Shown piece by piece: positions 24,525 through 36,068 of a DNA stretch of 64,000 nucleotides. Both the position numbers and the translations under genes were made by a program. The notes under the pieces were generated by a model. It ran no database searches. It was given only the letters and a program-made list of their open reading frames with translations, and was not told where the DNA came from. Source of the DNA: Pohlia nutans (lineage: Eukaryota > Streptophyta > Bryopsida > Bryales > Mniaceae); contig CM040088.1 in assembly GCA_022496805.1 (NCBI GenBank), positions 2,232,001-2,296,000 of the forward strand. Reading direction: 5' to 3'. Within the stretch, counting starts at the first letter, position 1. Each line of letters opens with the position of its first letter.

Positions 24525-26039
24525 TTATAAGTCAGCCTTAGGAAACAAGTTAAGGCTAAAGCATTCATGTTCATCATAAGCAGACAGGCTTTTAGTCTTG
24601 AAAATATCTTCTATAGCCGCCTCAATTGCACAAACCTCATCCGACTTAACGCGCAATACCTCGGAAATAATTTTCGAACTGTCCTTTCGAAGTTTAGCCG
24701 TGACGGGAGTCCTTAGCTTCATCCTGACTTCTTCCTCCCGCCACATGGCAGACTTTTCAGCTCTCATGAAGTCCTTGACGTTCCCAGTACGCTTGCTCAA
24801 AACCTCGGACTCGTGCGACTTTGCCAGGGATTTTTCCGGGGATGATGCGTCCAAAGGAGGACCTGCAGGAAGAGCTGTGGCGTCCGGCTCCATCTCCGCA
24901 GCATGATGAACCTCCATTATTTTGCCAGAAGATTCCTCCAGTCCACCAACTCCATCCTCCGCAGGAACGTCCTTTTCCATAGGAACTATCGGGCCACCGC
25001 CCGATACTGAATCTGGACCATCCTTGACGACGTCGTCTCGGATGACTTCTCCCCCCGATACTGAATTTGGATCATCGATGACGACGTCGTCTCGGATGAC
25101 TTCCTCTACATGCATAATGGACTCTATATTCGACAGGTCATCCCGATTCTCTTGATCTGGAGTATCAGCTTCATCAGGACGCGCAGTCTCAGGATTGCGA
25201 GCTGGACTCATTCTGTCGAGGTCACGCATGGAGTCAACCAAGCATGGGTCGAGAGGTTCTGCCTGGCCCACACCATCATATACTTCAATTGACGGGGCAG
25301 AGTCGCCAAAGAGTATCATGGGGGGATCCCCCCATGACCCATCTACCGTCTCCACAGTTAATGGCACTGAACCCTCAATATCCAGTGATTGCCCCTGAAC
25401 AGAAGCATCAACATCGGCATTCCCATCATGAAAGGGGGACATTGGCGCAGGTGGACCGTCGATGGCATCCGCAACTCCTTGCGATGCCCCGACGTCGATT
25501 GAATCAGATGATGATTTCCTCTTTCGTCCGACTCGACGCACCTGTATTGAGGTCGATGTAGTGGGGTTAGCTACGTCGTCACCGACTGAATGGAGACGTT
25601 GCACTTTTATATGCATGGATGTGCATAGGCGGCTGCGTTCTCCAAAATGCACCGCAAAATTACTATCTATAGAGATGGGATCCCTGTAGCCGGATCCCGG
25701 CAACTGAGCCCAAGAGATCTCATCAGAGAGATCATCATCACACTCAGGTAGATCCCAGACATACATATTTGCACGGAATGACTGAGCCTGCATTGACCAG
25801 TACAGAGTAACATATAAACTCGGGGAATGCTCATCAAATATGAATTGAGATTTACACTTTATTACAATTAAGAAATGCATAAAAGTCATCATCATACCGG
25901 GCTTGAGTCCCTGCCAGCACCGATTTCACTTTCATCATTGCCCGATCCAAAGAGATTCTTAGCCACAGACTTGGTAGTGCCTGCACTTGGCTGTTCGTGC
26001 GGTACATGATCGGGGGGATCAAGCCGGATGCGCTTCCTG
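24525..26039 (-). pseudogene. 3' part of the ParB-like gene, cut off by copia
   Basis: Exon 26039-25898 and exon 25787-24525 (stop) join in phase through a GTATGA...TGCAG intron. The first exon is the direct continuation of the exon broken by the copia insertion at 26040. Across the break the frame reads an acidic run (SDDSDEIESEGDE) and then a basic stretch (RKRIRLD). The last exon encodes about 420 residues that are mostly disordered and acidic. It has a basic VGRKRKSSS, which looks like a nuclear localisation signal, and a degenerate internal repeat VIRDDVV...DSVSGG. Two of the 18-bp palindromes lie in its coding sequence. There is no recognised domain in this part. It might form a separate gene, but phase and spacing favour one gene with 31497-34969. 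Confidence 0.55.
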
Positions 26040-29000
26040 TATTGAAGGTAGAGAAGATTGCACAAGGCACACACACAAACACAAGGAATGCGTAGAAAGA
26101 GATGATCTTTACTCAAAGGCCTTCCACCTTAAGTAGTGTACACTAGGAGGTCACCATGGACAAACCATATGGGATAACTCATCACAAGGACACTCTAGAG
26201 ATCAGCCCATGCCTAACCCCTCCTCCCACACACCATTATTTAGCACCCGTACGTCTTTGGCTTCTAGCAATACTACGTTGCATCAATTACCTCAATACTC
26301 CCACTTTGCGTAGAGCCAAAGCCTCTAAGTCCAAATGCTATTACTAATCGTTGGTGTCGGTCTCTACAAAGACCCTTTGTGAGCACATCCGCCACTATGT
26401 GCTCCGTTGGGCAATACTCCAAATGTATAACTCCCAATTCCAACTTCTCCCGAATGAAGTGGTATTGCACATCAATGTGCTTCGTGCGTGAATGATGTGT
26501 AGGGTTCTTTGCAAGTGAAATGCACCCTTGGTTGTCACACATAATCGTTGTAGCCTCACCTTGTGTGCAACCCACATCCACCATTAGTTGCCTCAACCAA
26601 ATGGCCTCCTTCGTGGCATGGCTCGTAGCCATGTACTCGGCCTCCACCGTTGATGTCGCCGTCGTTTGTTGCCGCTTGCTATTCCACGACACTGCTCCCG
26701 ATCCGACCTTGAACATGTAGCCCGTTGTCGATCTTCGATCGCTCGTGTCTCCCGCGTAGTCCGCGTCACAATAGCCGCTCAACACAATGTCTTTGCCTCC
26801 AAGACACAACTTCACATCGCTTGTGCCCCTCAAATAACGCATGATCCTCTTGACCGTCATCCAATGCATCGAGCCCGGTCTCGCCATGTGTTGACTCACC
26901 ACGCTAATTGGATACGCAAGGTCGGGCCGTGTCGCAATCATCGCATACATCAACGACCCCACCGCTTGCTTGTATGGCACCTCCGCCATCGATTTAGCCT
27001 CCATCGCATACTCCTCCTCCGAAAGCTTGACGAGCTTGGAGTTTGCATCCAATGGTGTTGCCACGGGCTTACAATCCTCCATCCCGAATCTCTTGAGCAC
27101 GTCCATCACATACTTGCCTTGACTCATGGTGATAGTGCGTGTAGCCCTATCACGCACAAACTCAACACCAAGACAAAAGTGCAATTCTCCAAGATCACTC
27201 ATCTCGTACTCTCTCTCAAGCATGCCTTTTAATGCATTCATTAAACTCATGAGGCTTGCAAGAATGATCAAATCATCAACATATATGATCACAATCACCA
27301 CATTTTGCCCCTCTTGCATGAAGTAGAGACTATGATCCGCAATGCTCCTAGTAAACCCGTGTGCAAGCAAGAACGTGTCAATCTTTTGGTACCACGCTCT
27401 TGGAGATTGTTTCAACCCATACAATGATTTTTGCAACTTACAAACAAGGTGCTCTTTACCTTGTTGCACAAACCCCTCAGGTTGCACCATGTAGATGTCC
27501 TCCTCCAAATCGCCATTCAAAAATGCGGTCTTCACATCCATTTGATGCATCTCCAAGTCCAAGGCCGCTCCAATGGCAAGAATGCATCGAATGGTGGTGA
27601 ACTTGGCCACGGGAGCAAATGTCTCGTGAAAGTCCACCCCATGCACTTGCGCGAATCCCTTGGCTACTAATCTTGCCTTGTGACGCACAACAATACCCGA
27701 AACATCCCTCTTTGTCCGAAACACCCATTTGCAACCAATGGGGTTGCGATCCTTTGGATTGGGAGTTAATTGCCACGTACCGTTAGCAATTAGAGAGTCG
27801 TACTCCTCTTGCATGGCGCGCTCCCACTTGACCGCATCCTCACCTTGCATGGCTTCTCGAATGGTCAATGGACCATCCGATAATGCCACATTCGCATGCT
27901 CGTCCTCCACTTGAGGGAAGATGTGGTTCTTCCACCATTCTCCAGGTGGCTTGCGCGATCTCTCGGGGTACCGCCGCTCGCTTGAAGAAACTTGCTCCTC
28001 TTGCGTGCCCTTTGCGCCATTCTTGGCCTTTGAGCTCGATGGCGCTTCAACAACCTCCGTGTCGCCAGCTTCGTCATCACCGTCATCATCACCTACATCA
28101 ACAACACTAGGAGACTTGGAGGGTGTGTCCACCAAAACGTCTCCACTACTCCCACTTGGACCAACCTCCAAAGGAGCCTCCATCGTAGACTCCTCACAAA
28201 ATGTCACATCACGTGACCGAATGATCTTCCTCGTGTCCACCGACATGAGTCTATACGCCTTGGTACCTTCACAATACCCAAGAAACACACATTTCAAGGC
28301 CTTAGCCTCGAGTTTCGTCCTCCGTTCGTCGGGAACCTTCGCATATGCAATGCATCCGAAGATGCGCATGTGTGCAACACATGGTTGCCTCCCACTCCAC
28401 GCTTGCTCCGGCGTCATGCCTTCAACCGCGCTTGTTGGACACCGATTGCGTGTGTATACCGCATTCACCACCGCTTCCGCCCAAAGGTCCAACTTCAAGT
28501 TTTGAGCGTGCAACATGCTCCTCGCCATCTCTACAATGGTGCGATTTGCGCGCTCCGCAACTCCATTTTGTTGAGGCGTGTACGGGGCCGAAGTTTGGCG
28601 TGCGATGCCTTCATTCTTCAAAAGCTCGTCAAATTTCTTGGACATGTACTCGCCGCCATTGTCCGACCGAAACACCTTGATCTTCAACTCGGATTGGTTC
28701 TCCACCAATGTCTTGAACTCCTTGAACTTCTCAAAGCACTCACTCTTGGCTTTGATAGGGTAGAGCCATATCTTCCTTGAAAAATCATCGATGAAGGTCA
28801 CAAAGTACTTGCAACCTCCCATCGATGTGGTCTTCATGGGGCCACACACATCCGAATGCACGATCTCCAAAACTTTTGTGGCCCGTGTCGCCCCTTCACC
28901 CGCAAATGGCAACCGTTGTTGCTTGCCTTCAATGCAACCTTCACACGTGAATGTAGAAGCATCCACTTTCAATTGATGAAGATCCATACCGCTTACCATG

Positions 29001-31496
29001 CCGCGTAGTGTCTTCACACTCTTGATGTTCAAATGGCCAAGTCGACGATGCCACAACGCCAACTTGTCGTCCTTCAAGTTTGAATGCGCCAACGCCGCCG
29101 ATTCCTTCGAATGCACCTTGGAGAACTTGATGTGGTACAAGCCCTCGTGTTCTTCAATGATGGCCACCTCATCTCGACTCGGTGACAACACATAACACCC
29201 CTTATCACTAAACTCTACTCTCAAGTGCTTTGCCACTAGTTGCCTCACCGATAGTAAATTTGCCGTTAGTTTGGGAACGTGGAGGATATCTTTGATAGTG
29301 ATTGTCTTCACACGACCCCTCACCTCGGTGTCTACAACAATTTGGCCCTTGCCAACGGCCTCAAGCACCGTATCATCTCCCAAAATCACTCTCCTTGGAT
29401 TAATGAGAGCATACGAATGAAAACAAGTTTTATGTGGTGACATGTGGCTTGTAGCCCCCGAATCAACAATCCAATCACTCGTACTACCATTGCACGATAC
29501 ATTGCTTGCCATGTTTGCATACTCATCACCAACCTCAATCCAATCACTCATGCTTGCATCACCCTCGATACCATCACTCATGCTTGCATCACCCTCGATG
29601 CCATCGCTCATGCTTGCCTCATATCTAGCCGTAAATGCGTACTCATCATCGTCACGAGTTTTAGTGTTGTTTGCACTCTCCCCTTTCTCATCCCTCTTGC
29701 GTTTGAAGCAAAATTTGGCAATGTGGCCCTTCTTACCACAATAGAAGCACACCTTGTCGCTTGAGCTCCCACCGCCTCCATTCTTGGATTGCTTCGCCAC
29801 GAGTGCCGCTCCATCTTCTCGAGACTCGTTCTCCTTTCGCCGCGAAAGCTCGTGCAACAACCGTGAGGTCACATAGTCCAATGTGAGCTCCGTAATGGGT
29901 CTTGACTCCATCGCCACGATGAGGTACTCGTATGATGATGGAAGGCTCTCCAAAAGTGTCATCACGATGTCACCATCCGTAACCGACACGTCGCAACCGT
30001 TGAGTTGATCCGCGAGAGCTTTGACCTTGTTGATGTGCGCCAACATGTCATCTTCTTCGCCCATCTTGATGGTGAAGAACTTGCGCCTCAAAAACAAAAT
30101 GTTGGCCAATGTTTTCGCTTCGTGAATGTTGCAAAGCTTGGACCATGCTTCCGCGGGTGTCTTGCACAAACGAATGTGCGCAAGTTGCGAATCCGCGAGG
30201 TTGAGTGCCAAAATGGCAAATGCCTTCTTCTCCCTCCTCGTGTACGCTTGCATGATCCTAGGATCCGTAGAAGAGAAAGGAGGTTCCTCACTACCCTCGA
30301 CAATCTCCCACAACTCCTTCTCGGCCATCACCATCTCCATTTTGAACTTCCACAAGTGGAAATTCACCCCATCGAACTTGTCCACGACCTTGGGACCCTC
30401 ACCCTCAAAAGATGCCATGATCCTCACTTACGTATGCCTCCCCACACAAATGAAACCTCAAACTCAAACACACAACTTTGTTTTTGTGATTTTTTTGCTT
30501 TGATATTGCACCTTTGTGCACCCAATGGGTTTAAAACAACCCCAAACACTAGATCAGCACTTTTGTGCTCCACACACGCCTCCCAACACTCAAATGTGAG
30601 AACCCTCACCCAAAAATGCAAAGAGGCTCACCAAAACCCCTCAAATCACTCAATGGAGCTCAAAACAACTCCAAATGCTTCAATACGACGCCTTAGTGTC
30701 CCCAAACACTCAATGCACGTCAATGACACCTTTGTGTCCTTCAAGAGCACTCACTCAATGCACATGAACTCACACAAGTCCCTCAAAACCCCAATCGCAT
30801 TGAAATTGCTCAAAACCGCACCTTTGTGCACAAACTAGCTCCAAATGAAAATTTGAGCACCCCAAGAGCATGAAACACATGCAACACCTCAAAGCAAGTG
30901 CCTAATCACTAGGATCAGATGGTAGACCCTCCACGAGAGCCTTCACACCTCACAAATCACTTGCATTTACTCAAATGCTCACAATTGAACCAAACGAAGT
31001 TCCACTCGCAACGAAGAGATAGAAGAAAGAAAAGAAGGAGATCAAGGGAAGAAATTGACCAAAGAGAGTGCTCCAACATGTAACTTCAGCCCATGCACAC
31101 CTCCAAGAAACACCAACGCTTCAACAAGCTCCAAAACCTCCAACAATGCTCCAAAACCGCCCGTTGCGCACCGACCTCAAAATACTTGCACAAATGCAAT
31201 CTAATACTCATGAAACACACATGAGTGGGCCCATAACCTATTGAAGGTAGAGAAGATTGCACAAGGCACACACACAAACACAAGGAATGCGTAGAAAGAG
31301 ATGATCTTTACTCAAAGGCCTTCCACCTTAAGTAGTGTACACTAGGAGGTCACCATGGACAAACCATATGGGATAACTCATCACAAGGACACTCTAGAGA
31401 TCAGCCCATGCCTAACCCCTCCTCCCACACACCATTATTTAGCACCCGTACGTCTTTGGCTTCTAGCAATACTACGTTGCATCAATTACCTCAATA
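26040..31496 (-). mobile_element. Ty1-copia LTR retrotransposon, full length, recent
   Basis: Two LTRs of 258 bp, 26040-26297 and 31239-31496, appear identical on reading. Their ends are TATTGAAGG and CCTCAATA. The target duplication TCCTG is at 26035-26039 and 31497-31501. A purine tract (AAAGTGGGAG on the minus strand) adjoins the left LTR, which is the 3' LTR. The primer-binding stretch beside the right LTR reads GGTTATGGGCCCA, not the usual plant initiator-Met form. Identical LTRs point to recent insertion. It lies inside a coding exon of the ParB-like gene, in the same orientation. Confidence 0.93.
26273..30418 (-). CDS. Copia Gag-Pol polyprotein
   Basis: One uninterrupted frame of 1,381 codons. 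In order it has a UBN2-type Gag region, a zinc knuckle (CFYCGKKGHIAKFC, about residue 225), a short repeated EGDASMSDGI-like stretch, an aspartic protease site (DSGATSHM), the GAG-pre-integrase (LWHRRLGHLN), an integrase core with spaced D, D and E, a reverse transcriptase (IYVDDLIILA) and an RNase H region (GYCDADYAGD). The order protease-integrase-RT-RNase H defines copia. I chose the Met at 30418 (MASFEGEG) over the one three codons upstream, because it matches the usual Gag start. The stop lies within the 3' LTR. All key motifs are present, so it looks capable of function. Confidence 0.93.
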   Translation of the reverse strand: MASFEGEGPKVVDKFDGVNFHLWKFKMEMVMAEKELWEIVEGSEEPPFSSTDPRIMQAYTRREKKAFAILALNLADSQLAHIRLCKTPAEAWSKLCNIHEAKTLANILFLRRKFFTIKMGEEDDMLAHINKVKALADQLNGCDVSVTDGDIVMTLLESLPSSYEYLIVAMESRPITELTLDYVTSRLLHELSRRKENESREDGAALVAKQSKNGGGGSSSDKVCFYCGKKGHIAKFCFKRKRDEKGESANNTKTRDDDEYAFTARYEASMSDGIEGDASMSDGIEGDASMSDWIEVGDEYANMASNVSCNGSTSDWIVDSGATSHMSPHKTCFHSYALINPRRVILGDDTVLEAVGKGQIVVDTEVRGRVKTITIKDILHVPKLTANLLSVRQLVAKHLRVEFSDKGCYVLSPSRDEVAIIEEHEGLYHIKFSKVHSKESAALAHSNLKDDKLALWHRRLGHLNIKSVKTLRGMVSGMDLHQLKVDASTFTCEGCIEGKQQRLPFAGEGATRATKVLEIVHSDVCGPMKTTSMGGCKYFVTFIDDFSRKIWLYPIKAKSECFEKFKEFKTLVENQSELKIKVFRSDNGGEYMSKKFDELLKNEGIARQTSAPYTPQQNGVAERANRTIVEMARSMLHAQNLKLDLWAEAVVNAVYTRNRCPTSAVEGMTPEQAWSGRQPCVAHMRIFGCIAYAKVPDERRTKLEAKALKCVFLGYCEGTKAYRLMSVDTRKIIRSRDVTFCEESTMEAPLEVGPSGSSGDVLVDTPSKSPSVVDVGDDDGDDEAGDTEVVEAPSSSKAKNGAKGTQEEQVSSSERRYPERSRKPPGEWWKNHIFPQVEDEHANVALSDGPLTIREAMQGEDAVKWERAMQEEYDSLIANGTWQLTPNPKDRNPIGCKWVFRTKRDVSGIVVRHKARLVAKGFAQVHGVDFHETFAPVAKFTTIRCILAIGAALDLEMHQMDVKTAFLNGDLEEDIYMVQPEGFVQQGKEHLVCKLQKSLYGLKQSPRAWYQKIDTFLLAHGFTRSIADHSLYFMQEGQNVVIVIIYVDDLIILASLMSLMNALKGMLEREYEMSDLGELHFCLGVEFVRDRATRTITMSQGKYVMDVLKRFGMEDCKPVATPLDANSKLVKLSEEEYAMEAKSMAEVPYKQAVGSLMYAMIATRPDLAYPISVVSQHMARPGSMHWMTVKRIMRYLRGTSDVKLCLGGKDIVLSGYCDADYAGDTSDRRSTTGYMFKVGSGAVSWNSKRQQTTATSTVEAEYMATSHATKEAIWLRQLMVDVGCTQGEATTIMCDNQGCISLAKNPTHHSRTKHIDVQYHFIREKLELGVIHLEYCPTEHIVADVLTKGLCRDRHQRLVIAFGLRGFGSTQSGSIEVIDAT

Positions 31497-34400
31497 TCCT
31501 GGCAGTCTCGTCGCCCTCGCTTTCGATCTCGTCTGAATCATCGCTGACAGATACGGAAAGGTTATCCTCCATGACAGGGGAAGTTGTGGCATTATGTGGG
31601 ACAATTGCGTCTAGATAGTTGGCCGGGGAAGAGTTCGAGGCACGGGATTCTCAAACAAAGCCTCTTTGCTGATGACGTCCCACATTCTCTGTGTTCGACT
31701 TCTGGCGTCGTCGAGCCTACTATCACTCTCCACAAACTCCAAGACACTGGCGTCGTTTCTCTACACAAATCAGTCCCAGCGTCATTGGTCGATCCCCCGA
31801 TCTAGTGACAAATAGTCTCAACATTGATGGGGCGATCCCCCCATGAACAGGCAGATATTTTCAACATAGATGAAGCTAAATAATATAAATCTGAACTATT
31901 GAATTGTGAAGGAATATGAGAACATACCAATCCCACGTATGTAATATTGGGGCCCCCATGCAAATTGATAAGAAGTATATCCTTCTTCAGAAAACATCTG
32001 AACATTGCAGAGGCAGTGTTCAAATTCAAAGATGCAATTCCCTGAATTCGCCATTGTCGGTCGACGGTTTCATCCGAAGAGTCCACGGCGGAATATACTG
32101 CCGAAAGTCTATCCCTCTTGCCTCTGTCCCTCTCGAAGTAGAAGTCGAAGTCTGCACGTCTCCCACGCCCACTCCTCCCGAATATAAAAACAGCATACAC
32201 TATAACTTGAGTGCTGATTTCGCATGGAGGGAATTCATCATCAGGCTGTGGCAGGTAGTGCACGACATGATAATCCCATGCAAAACATTTCGATCTTCTC
32301 TTCCGCACTTCGATCTCCCTCGCAATCTGTGTCATCCCGTGCACGTCCGTGATGAGGATTGCTGGTGAGTGTATAGTGGTGGTCCCACTCTTCTTCTCCT
32401 CGCATGCGTCAAGAATCACTGAAAGTCTTTTGTCTTCCAACAATCTAGCCTTAGTCTTGCCAGGTTCTAAGGTTGCAAAGCACAAACATACAAAAAGAAA
32501 CCGAAGATCTTCCGAATTGTCATGCATCCAGGCCCGAACGTCGGCATCATCGTTCATTGCTGCACTCAGGTTCCCTTTGAACCAGTCATAAGTGACGCAT
32601 TTGTACTTTTTGGAAAAATAGTCAACGGCTTGAAGTTCAGGACGGTCTGAATCCTGTGCACCGAATGACATATATACGCTCTTGATGTTGTCGGGGAGGT
32701 CGCCGGGTTTGGGATTCTTCACCAGATTGTCAAGGCGCTTATTGAAGTATGCCTCTCCCTCTGGTAGTTTCAGTATTTGCGGAAGAAGAGCCATCATGGT
32801 CTCGCGAGTGTAACCCCGTTTCGTCGCCAGAGCATCCCAATCCGCAGCTGAATATGGGACGTACTCCTTCTTCTTGCTAGGTAGGGGTTTATTCTTGAAA
32901 AGATTCAATAGCTCATCTTTCATGGCCCGAATTTTCCTTTCTTGATTACAGAAATCCACCAATGACATCATGGTCGCAGGTGCGCTCTTGGAGTTCGTGC
33001 TCTTCACGCAGATTTTCCTCTCCAGGATCTGAGTTGCAACGAAATCGACGTCCTCATTCCGCATCCCATGCAGAATCTTCAAGTCGTTCTCTACGAAGTT
33101 CTTCCTCCCGCTAATTCCTTGAGCATGCGGAGCAACAGATCTTCCCCATTGGTCAGGAAGTGTGCCTGCTAACCACTTGTTCTCAATCGAAACCCACTTG
33201 TCAAAATCGACGTCCTCTAGATATAGCAATGGCAGTCTTCCATCACCTGCATTCTTGGATTTCACTGATTTCCCCGCGAATATAAGCTTTACTTTCGGGA
33301 GGAAGTCATTCTGAAAACAAAAGAGAAAACGCCATGAGAATACTTCTATGAGATGGAGGGATCGCCCCATGATAATGCTTACTTATCAGTGAATCTCCAG
33401 AAGCATGGGGCGATCGCCCCATGAGATATTCCAATTCAAGTAGGCTCTAGAAAAAGGTTTTAGATTTCAAGAAATACCATGGGTTCAAGAGGGAATCACC
33501 TATTGAGTATATCGGGCGATCGCCCCATGATGTATGGTAGAACTCAATTATGCACTGCACAATCGATATTGAGATGCATGATGACTTCATCTCACCTTAA
33601 ATTTCGAGGAATGCACGCGTCCACATAACGCAGGCATGGGCCGATCCATCTTGTGCCAAGCCACTCGAGCGTTTCCGAGCTGCTGCATAAACGTCTGTTC
33701 CGTTCTCTCGCGCGCTACATCTTGATTCAATACTCGGGATAGAAACAGGAGCTTCTCGAAATTACTCTCCTCGCACCAGACTGGGATGATACTAAATTTT
33801 GACAGCAAGCCTATCTTATGGTCAGAAATATGGTCCTTCGTGCTCAGGACCTTCTGATGAGCTGCTACGGTGTGCTGGCCCCCAATGATATAGTAGTGGG
33901 TGCTTGCGGTAATGTCCTTCTCCGGTCTGCTCGAAAAGTAGATCGGCTTCTCGTTAGAAAATCCCTTCAGGGGCAACACGATCACCTGAGCTCTGACAAG
34001 GCTAATATCCGGAACTATTTCCACTTGCATCGCAATGCGATCTACTCTGTCCTGGACGAGTCCTCGGTAGACGATCGTCCCCGGCTCTGCCCGGTGAAGA
34101 TGGTCGAAGTGCACGTGCAGCTCCTGGCCTGCTGGATTTTTCCATGATTCCATCCCGATTGAGTTCTCTGAATGATGAATATAAAGTGGGGAGAACTCGG
34201 TATCGTAAAGCTTCCTGATTTCTTCTCTCAATTCAGGAGTCAAGCGTTTACTATCGTCAGAACCGAAGTTCACAGCATCTGCGAGGGACAACCCTGGTTT
34301 CTTCCCAGCGTCATCTTTATCGATTGTAGGCTTCTTCGGACGCTTCGGCTTTATTGGTGACTTGCGCTTCTTGCTCGAAGTTGGAATATTTGCCGGCGGG

Positions 34401-34969
34401 TCCTCTCCTACAACAGCAGATTCGTTTTGGGCATCCACCAGAAGATCCCAAGACTTTTCCAAATCCTCGACTGTGCGCTCCGGATCCTCGTAAATTTCAA
34501 ACCCCCTCTCCGTCACAGATGTGCAGAGTGCTGAATCCAATTTGTTTGCATTTACAAGTAGTCCATACATTCGGGTATCTTTGTCCCTCCCAAGTGGCTG
34601 TTCTTCGATAACTAAGAAAATATTGAATCTACGATTGTGAGGCACATGTACCCCCACTACTTGGACACCTACAGCAGTACTCTTAGATTTCCCCCCGGCT
34701 GCAACCATTACTGGCACGATTGTCGCACGCTGGTCCGACTTCTTTTGCCACATCAACCCCCACGCTTGAAGATGTGGATCGGCCCTGAATGTAATTCTAA
34801 CGGGGGTCCCATCTACCAGCACAATGTTTTCATTTCGCAGCCACACATCGACATACCGAGATAACCGTTTAGGTTGAAGCTCAGGAGGTGCCTCCGAATA
34901 ATTTGGATGCCTGCGTGGAACACTCACTCTCATTAGATTTGTCGTCTTACATTCTATGAACTCCGGCAT
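31497..34969 (-). pseudogene. Large ParB/DGQHR-like protein gene, 5' part, broken by copia
   Basis: Three exons join in phase: 34969-33596 (458 codons), 33310-31928 (461 codons) and 31760 to the copia junction. The first has a basic cluster (KKRKSPIKPKRPKK, a likely nuclear signal) and, near residue 363, YYIIGGQHTVAAHQ. That motif resembles the GGxHR core of ParB/DGQHR-type nuclease-fold domains. The family link is my inference from this motif only. The rest is unrecognised. Around 31,630-31,660 the frame shifts between ...EALFENPV and the following SSPANYLDAI with no clean intron, so a small indel is likely. The ATG at 34969 follows a good acceptor (GTTTGCAG, about 35,010), so a non-coding first exon is likely near 36.7-36.9 kb. 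Palindromes lie in both introns. Confidence 0.55.
31784..33528. promoter_or_regulatory. Dispersed 18-bp palindromes within the ParB-like gene (5 sites)
   Basis: Sites start at 31784 (weak), 31827, 33353, 33405 and 33511. The one at 33405, ATGGGGCGATCGCCCCAT, is a perfect dyad. Three are in the intron between exons 1 and 2, and two are in the intron after exon 2. None is in this gene's first two exons. Confidence 0.6.
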
Positions 34970-34970
34970 T

Positions 34971-35995
34971 CCAATTCCATCTCAGCCAAATGAATGCTAC
35001 CAACTCTGCAAACGCTCTTAGTATCAGATGCTTAACTGCATCGGGCGACCTCCCGATCGTAGCGGACTGAACCTCTACTGATGGAAATCTATCTCATGCA
35101 ATAATTAGCATTGAGCATCGGGCGACCCCCCCATGGTCCATGACTGATTTTCTAATGTTCTGAGATAGAGAGGATAGCCTCATCTTCTCATAGGGGGGTC
35201 GCCCCATCCTCTACAATCGTCGGGGGGTCTCCCCATTATCCCAATGGGGGATGGCCCCATCTTCTCCAGTAGAGTGCTTAAGTTCTACACTGGAGACATG
35301 AAATATAGCTCTGGCTAGTACTGACAAATTATTATCGGGCGACCCCCCTATGCATAACGACTCACAATCTATTGATTTTAATTCACTCATGCGCATTGCA
35401 CATCGGGCGACCGCCCCATGAGGATTGAGCTAAATGGTATATTCTACAAAGATGGCAAATTATAATTTAGACGATATTGTGACCGACATTCCAATTCACT
35501 CACAGCCTAAAGAATGCTACCAACTCTTACCCTTGCCAAACACTCATAGTATCAGATCCATAATTCGATCGGGGGATCCCCCGATGGTCACTGACTGAAT
35601 CTCTACAGATGGAAATCTATCTCATGCAATAGTTAGCATTTAGAATCGGGCGACCCCCCCATGGTTAATGACTAATTTTCTATTGTGCTGAGATTAAGAG
35701 GATAGCCTCATCCTCTCATGGGGGGGTCGCCCCATCCTCCACAACCGTCGGGTGGTCACCCCATCATCCCATCGGGGGATCGCCCCATCATCTCCAATAG
35801 AGCGCTCAAATTCTACATTGGAGGGATGGATATAATGCTCTGGCTATAATTGAAAATTTAGTATCGGGCGATCCCCCGATGCATATTGACTGACTATCAA
35901 TTTAGTTCACTCCTGCGCACTTCACATCGGGCGACCGCCCCATGAAGATTGAGCTAAATGCTAGATTCTACAAAGAAGGCGAATAATAATCTAGA
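34971..35995. repeat. 528-bp tandem duplication carrying 14 palindromes
   Basis: Palindrome starts at 35040, 35117, 35190, 35219, 35244, 35334 and 35402 are repeated at 35568, 35645, 35718, 35747, 35771, 35863 and 35926. That is a constant offset of 524-529 bases with matching flanks (for example 'ggaaatctatctcatgcaat'). Most sites here are of the form ATCGGGCGACCxCCCCAT. The block stands directly upstream of the ATG of the ParB-like gene and probably lies in its first intron. Confidence 0.75.
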
Positions 35996-36002
35996 CGCTA
36001 TC

Positions 36003-36068
36003 GGTTTAGGGTTTAGGGGGATCTCTACCCAAAACCCTAAACCCTAAACCCGAAACCCTAAACCCTCA
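36003..36068. repeat. Interstitial telomere-type repeats, inverted
   Basis: A short G-strand stretch (ggtttagggtttagg) is followed by a C-strand stretch (ccctaaaccctaaacccg). This is the plant telomere unit TTTAGGG in head-to-head orientation. It may be a healed break or a promoter telo-box cluster. Confidence 0.6.

Larger units (their letters stand above)
21186..25335. promoter_or_regulatory. Dispersed 18-bp palindromes, left-end group (9 sites)
   Basis: Sites of the form ATSGGGNGATCNCCCSAT, some with mismatches, start at 21186, 21315, 21718, 22467, 23193, 23290, 24397, 24988 and 25318. Two half-sites lie near 25049 and 26008. Most lie in introns or between the HAD-like genes. Sites 24988 and 25318 lie inside coding sequence. 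Site 24397 ends next to the intron acceptor of the HAD-like gene. I infer protein-binding sites from the dyad symmetry and the conservation of the site against diverged flanks. Confidence 0.6.

Noticed and set aside
26395..30838. Many plus-strand frames of 60-277 residues
   Set aside because: They are opposite-strand shadows of the intact copia polyprotein and its leader.
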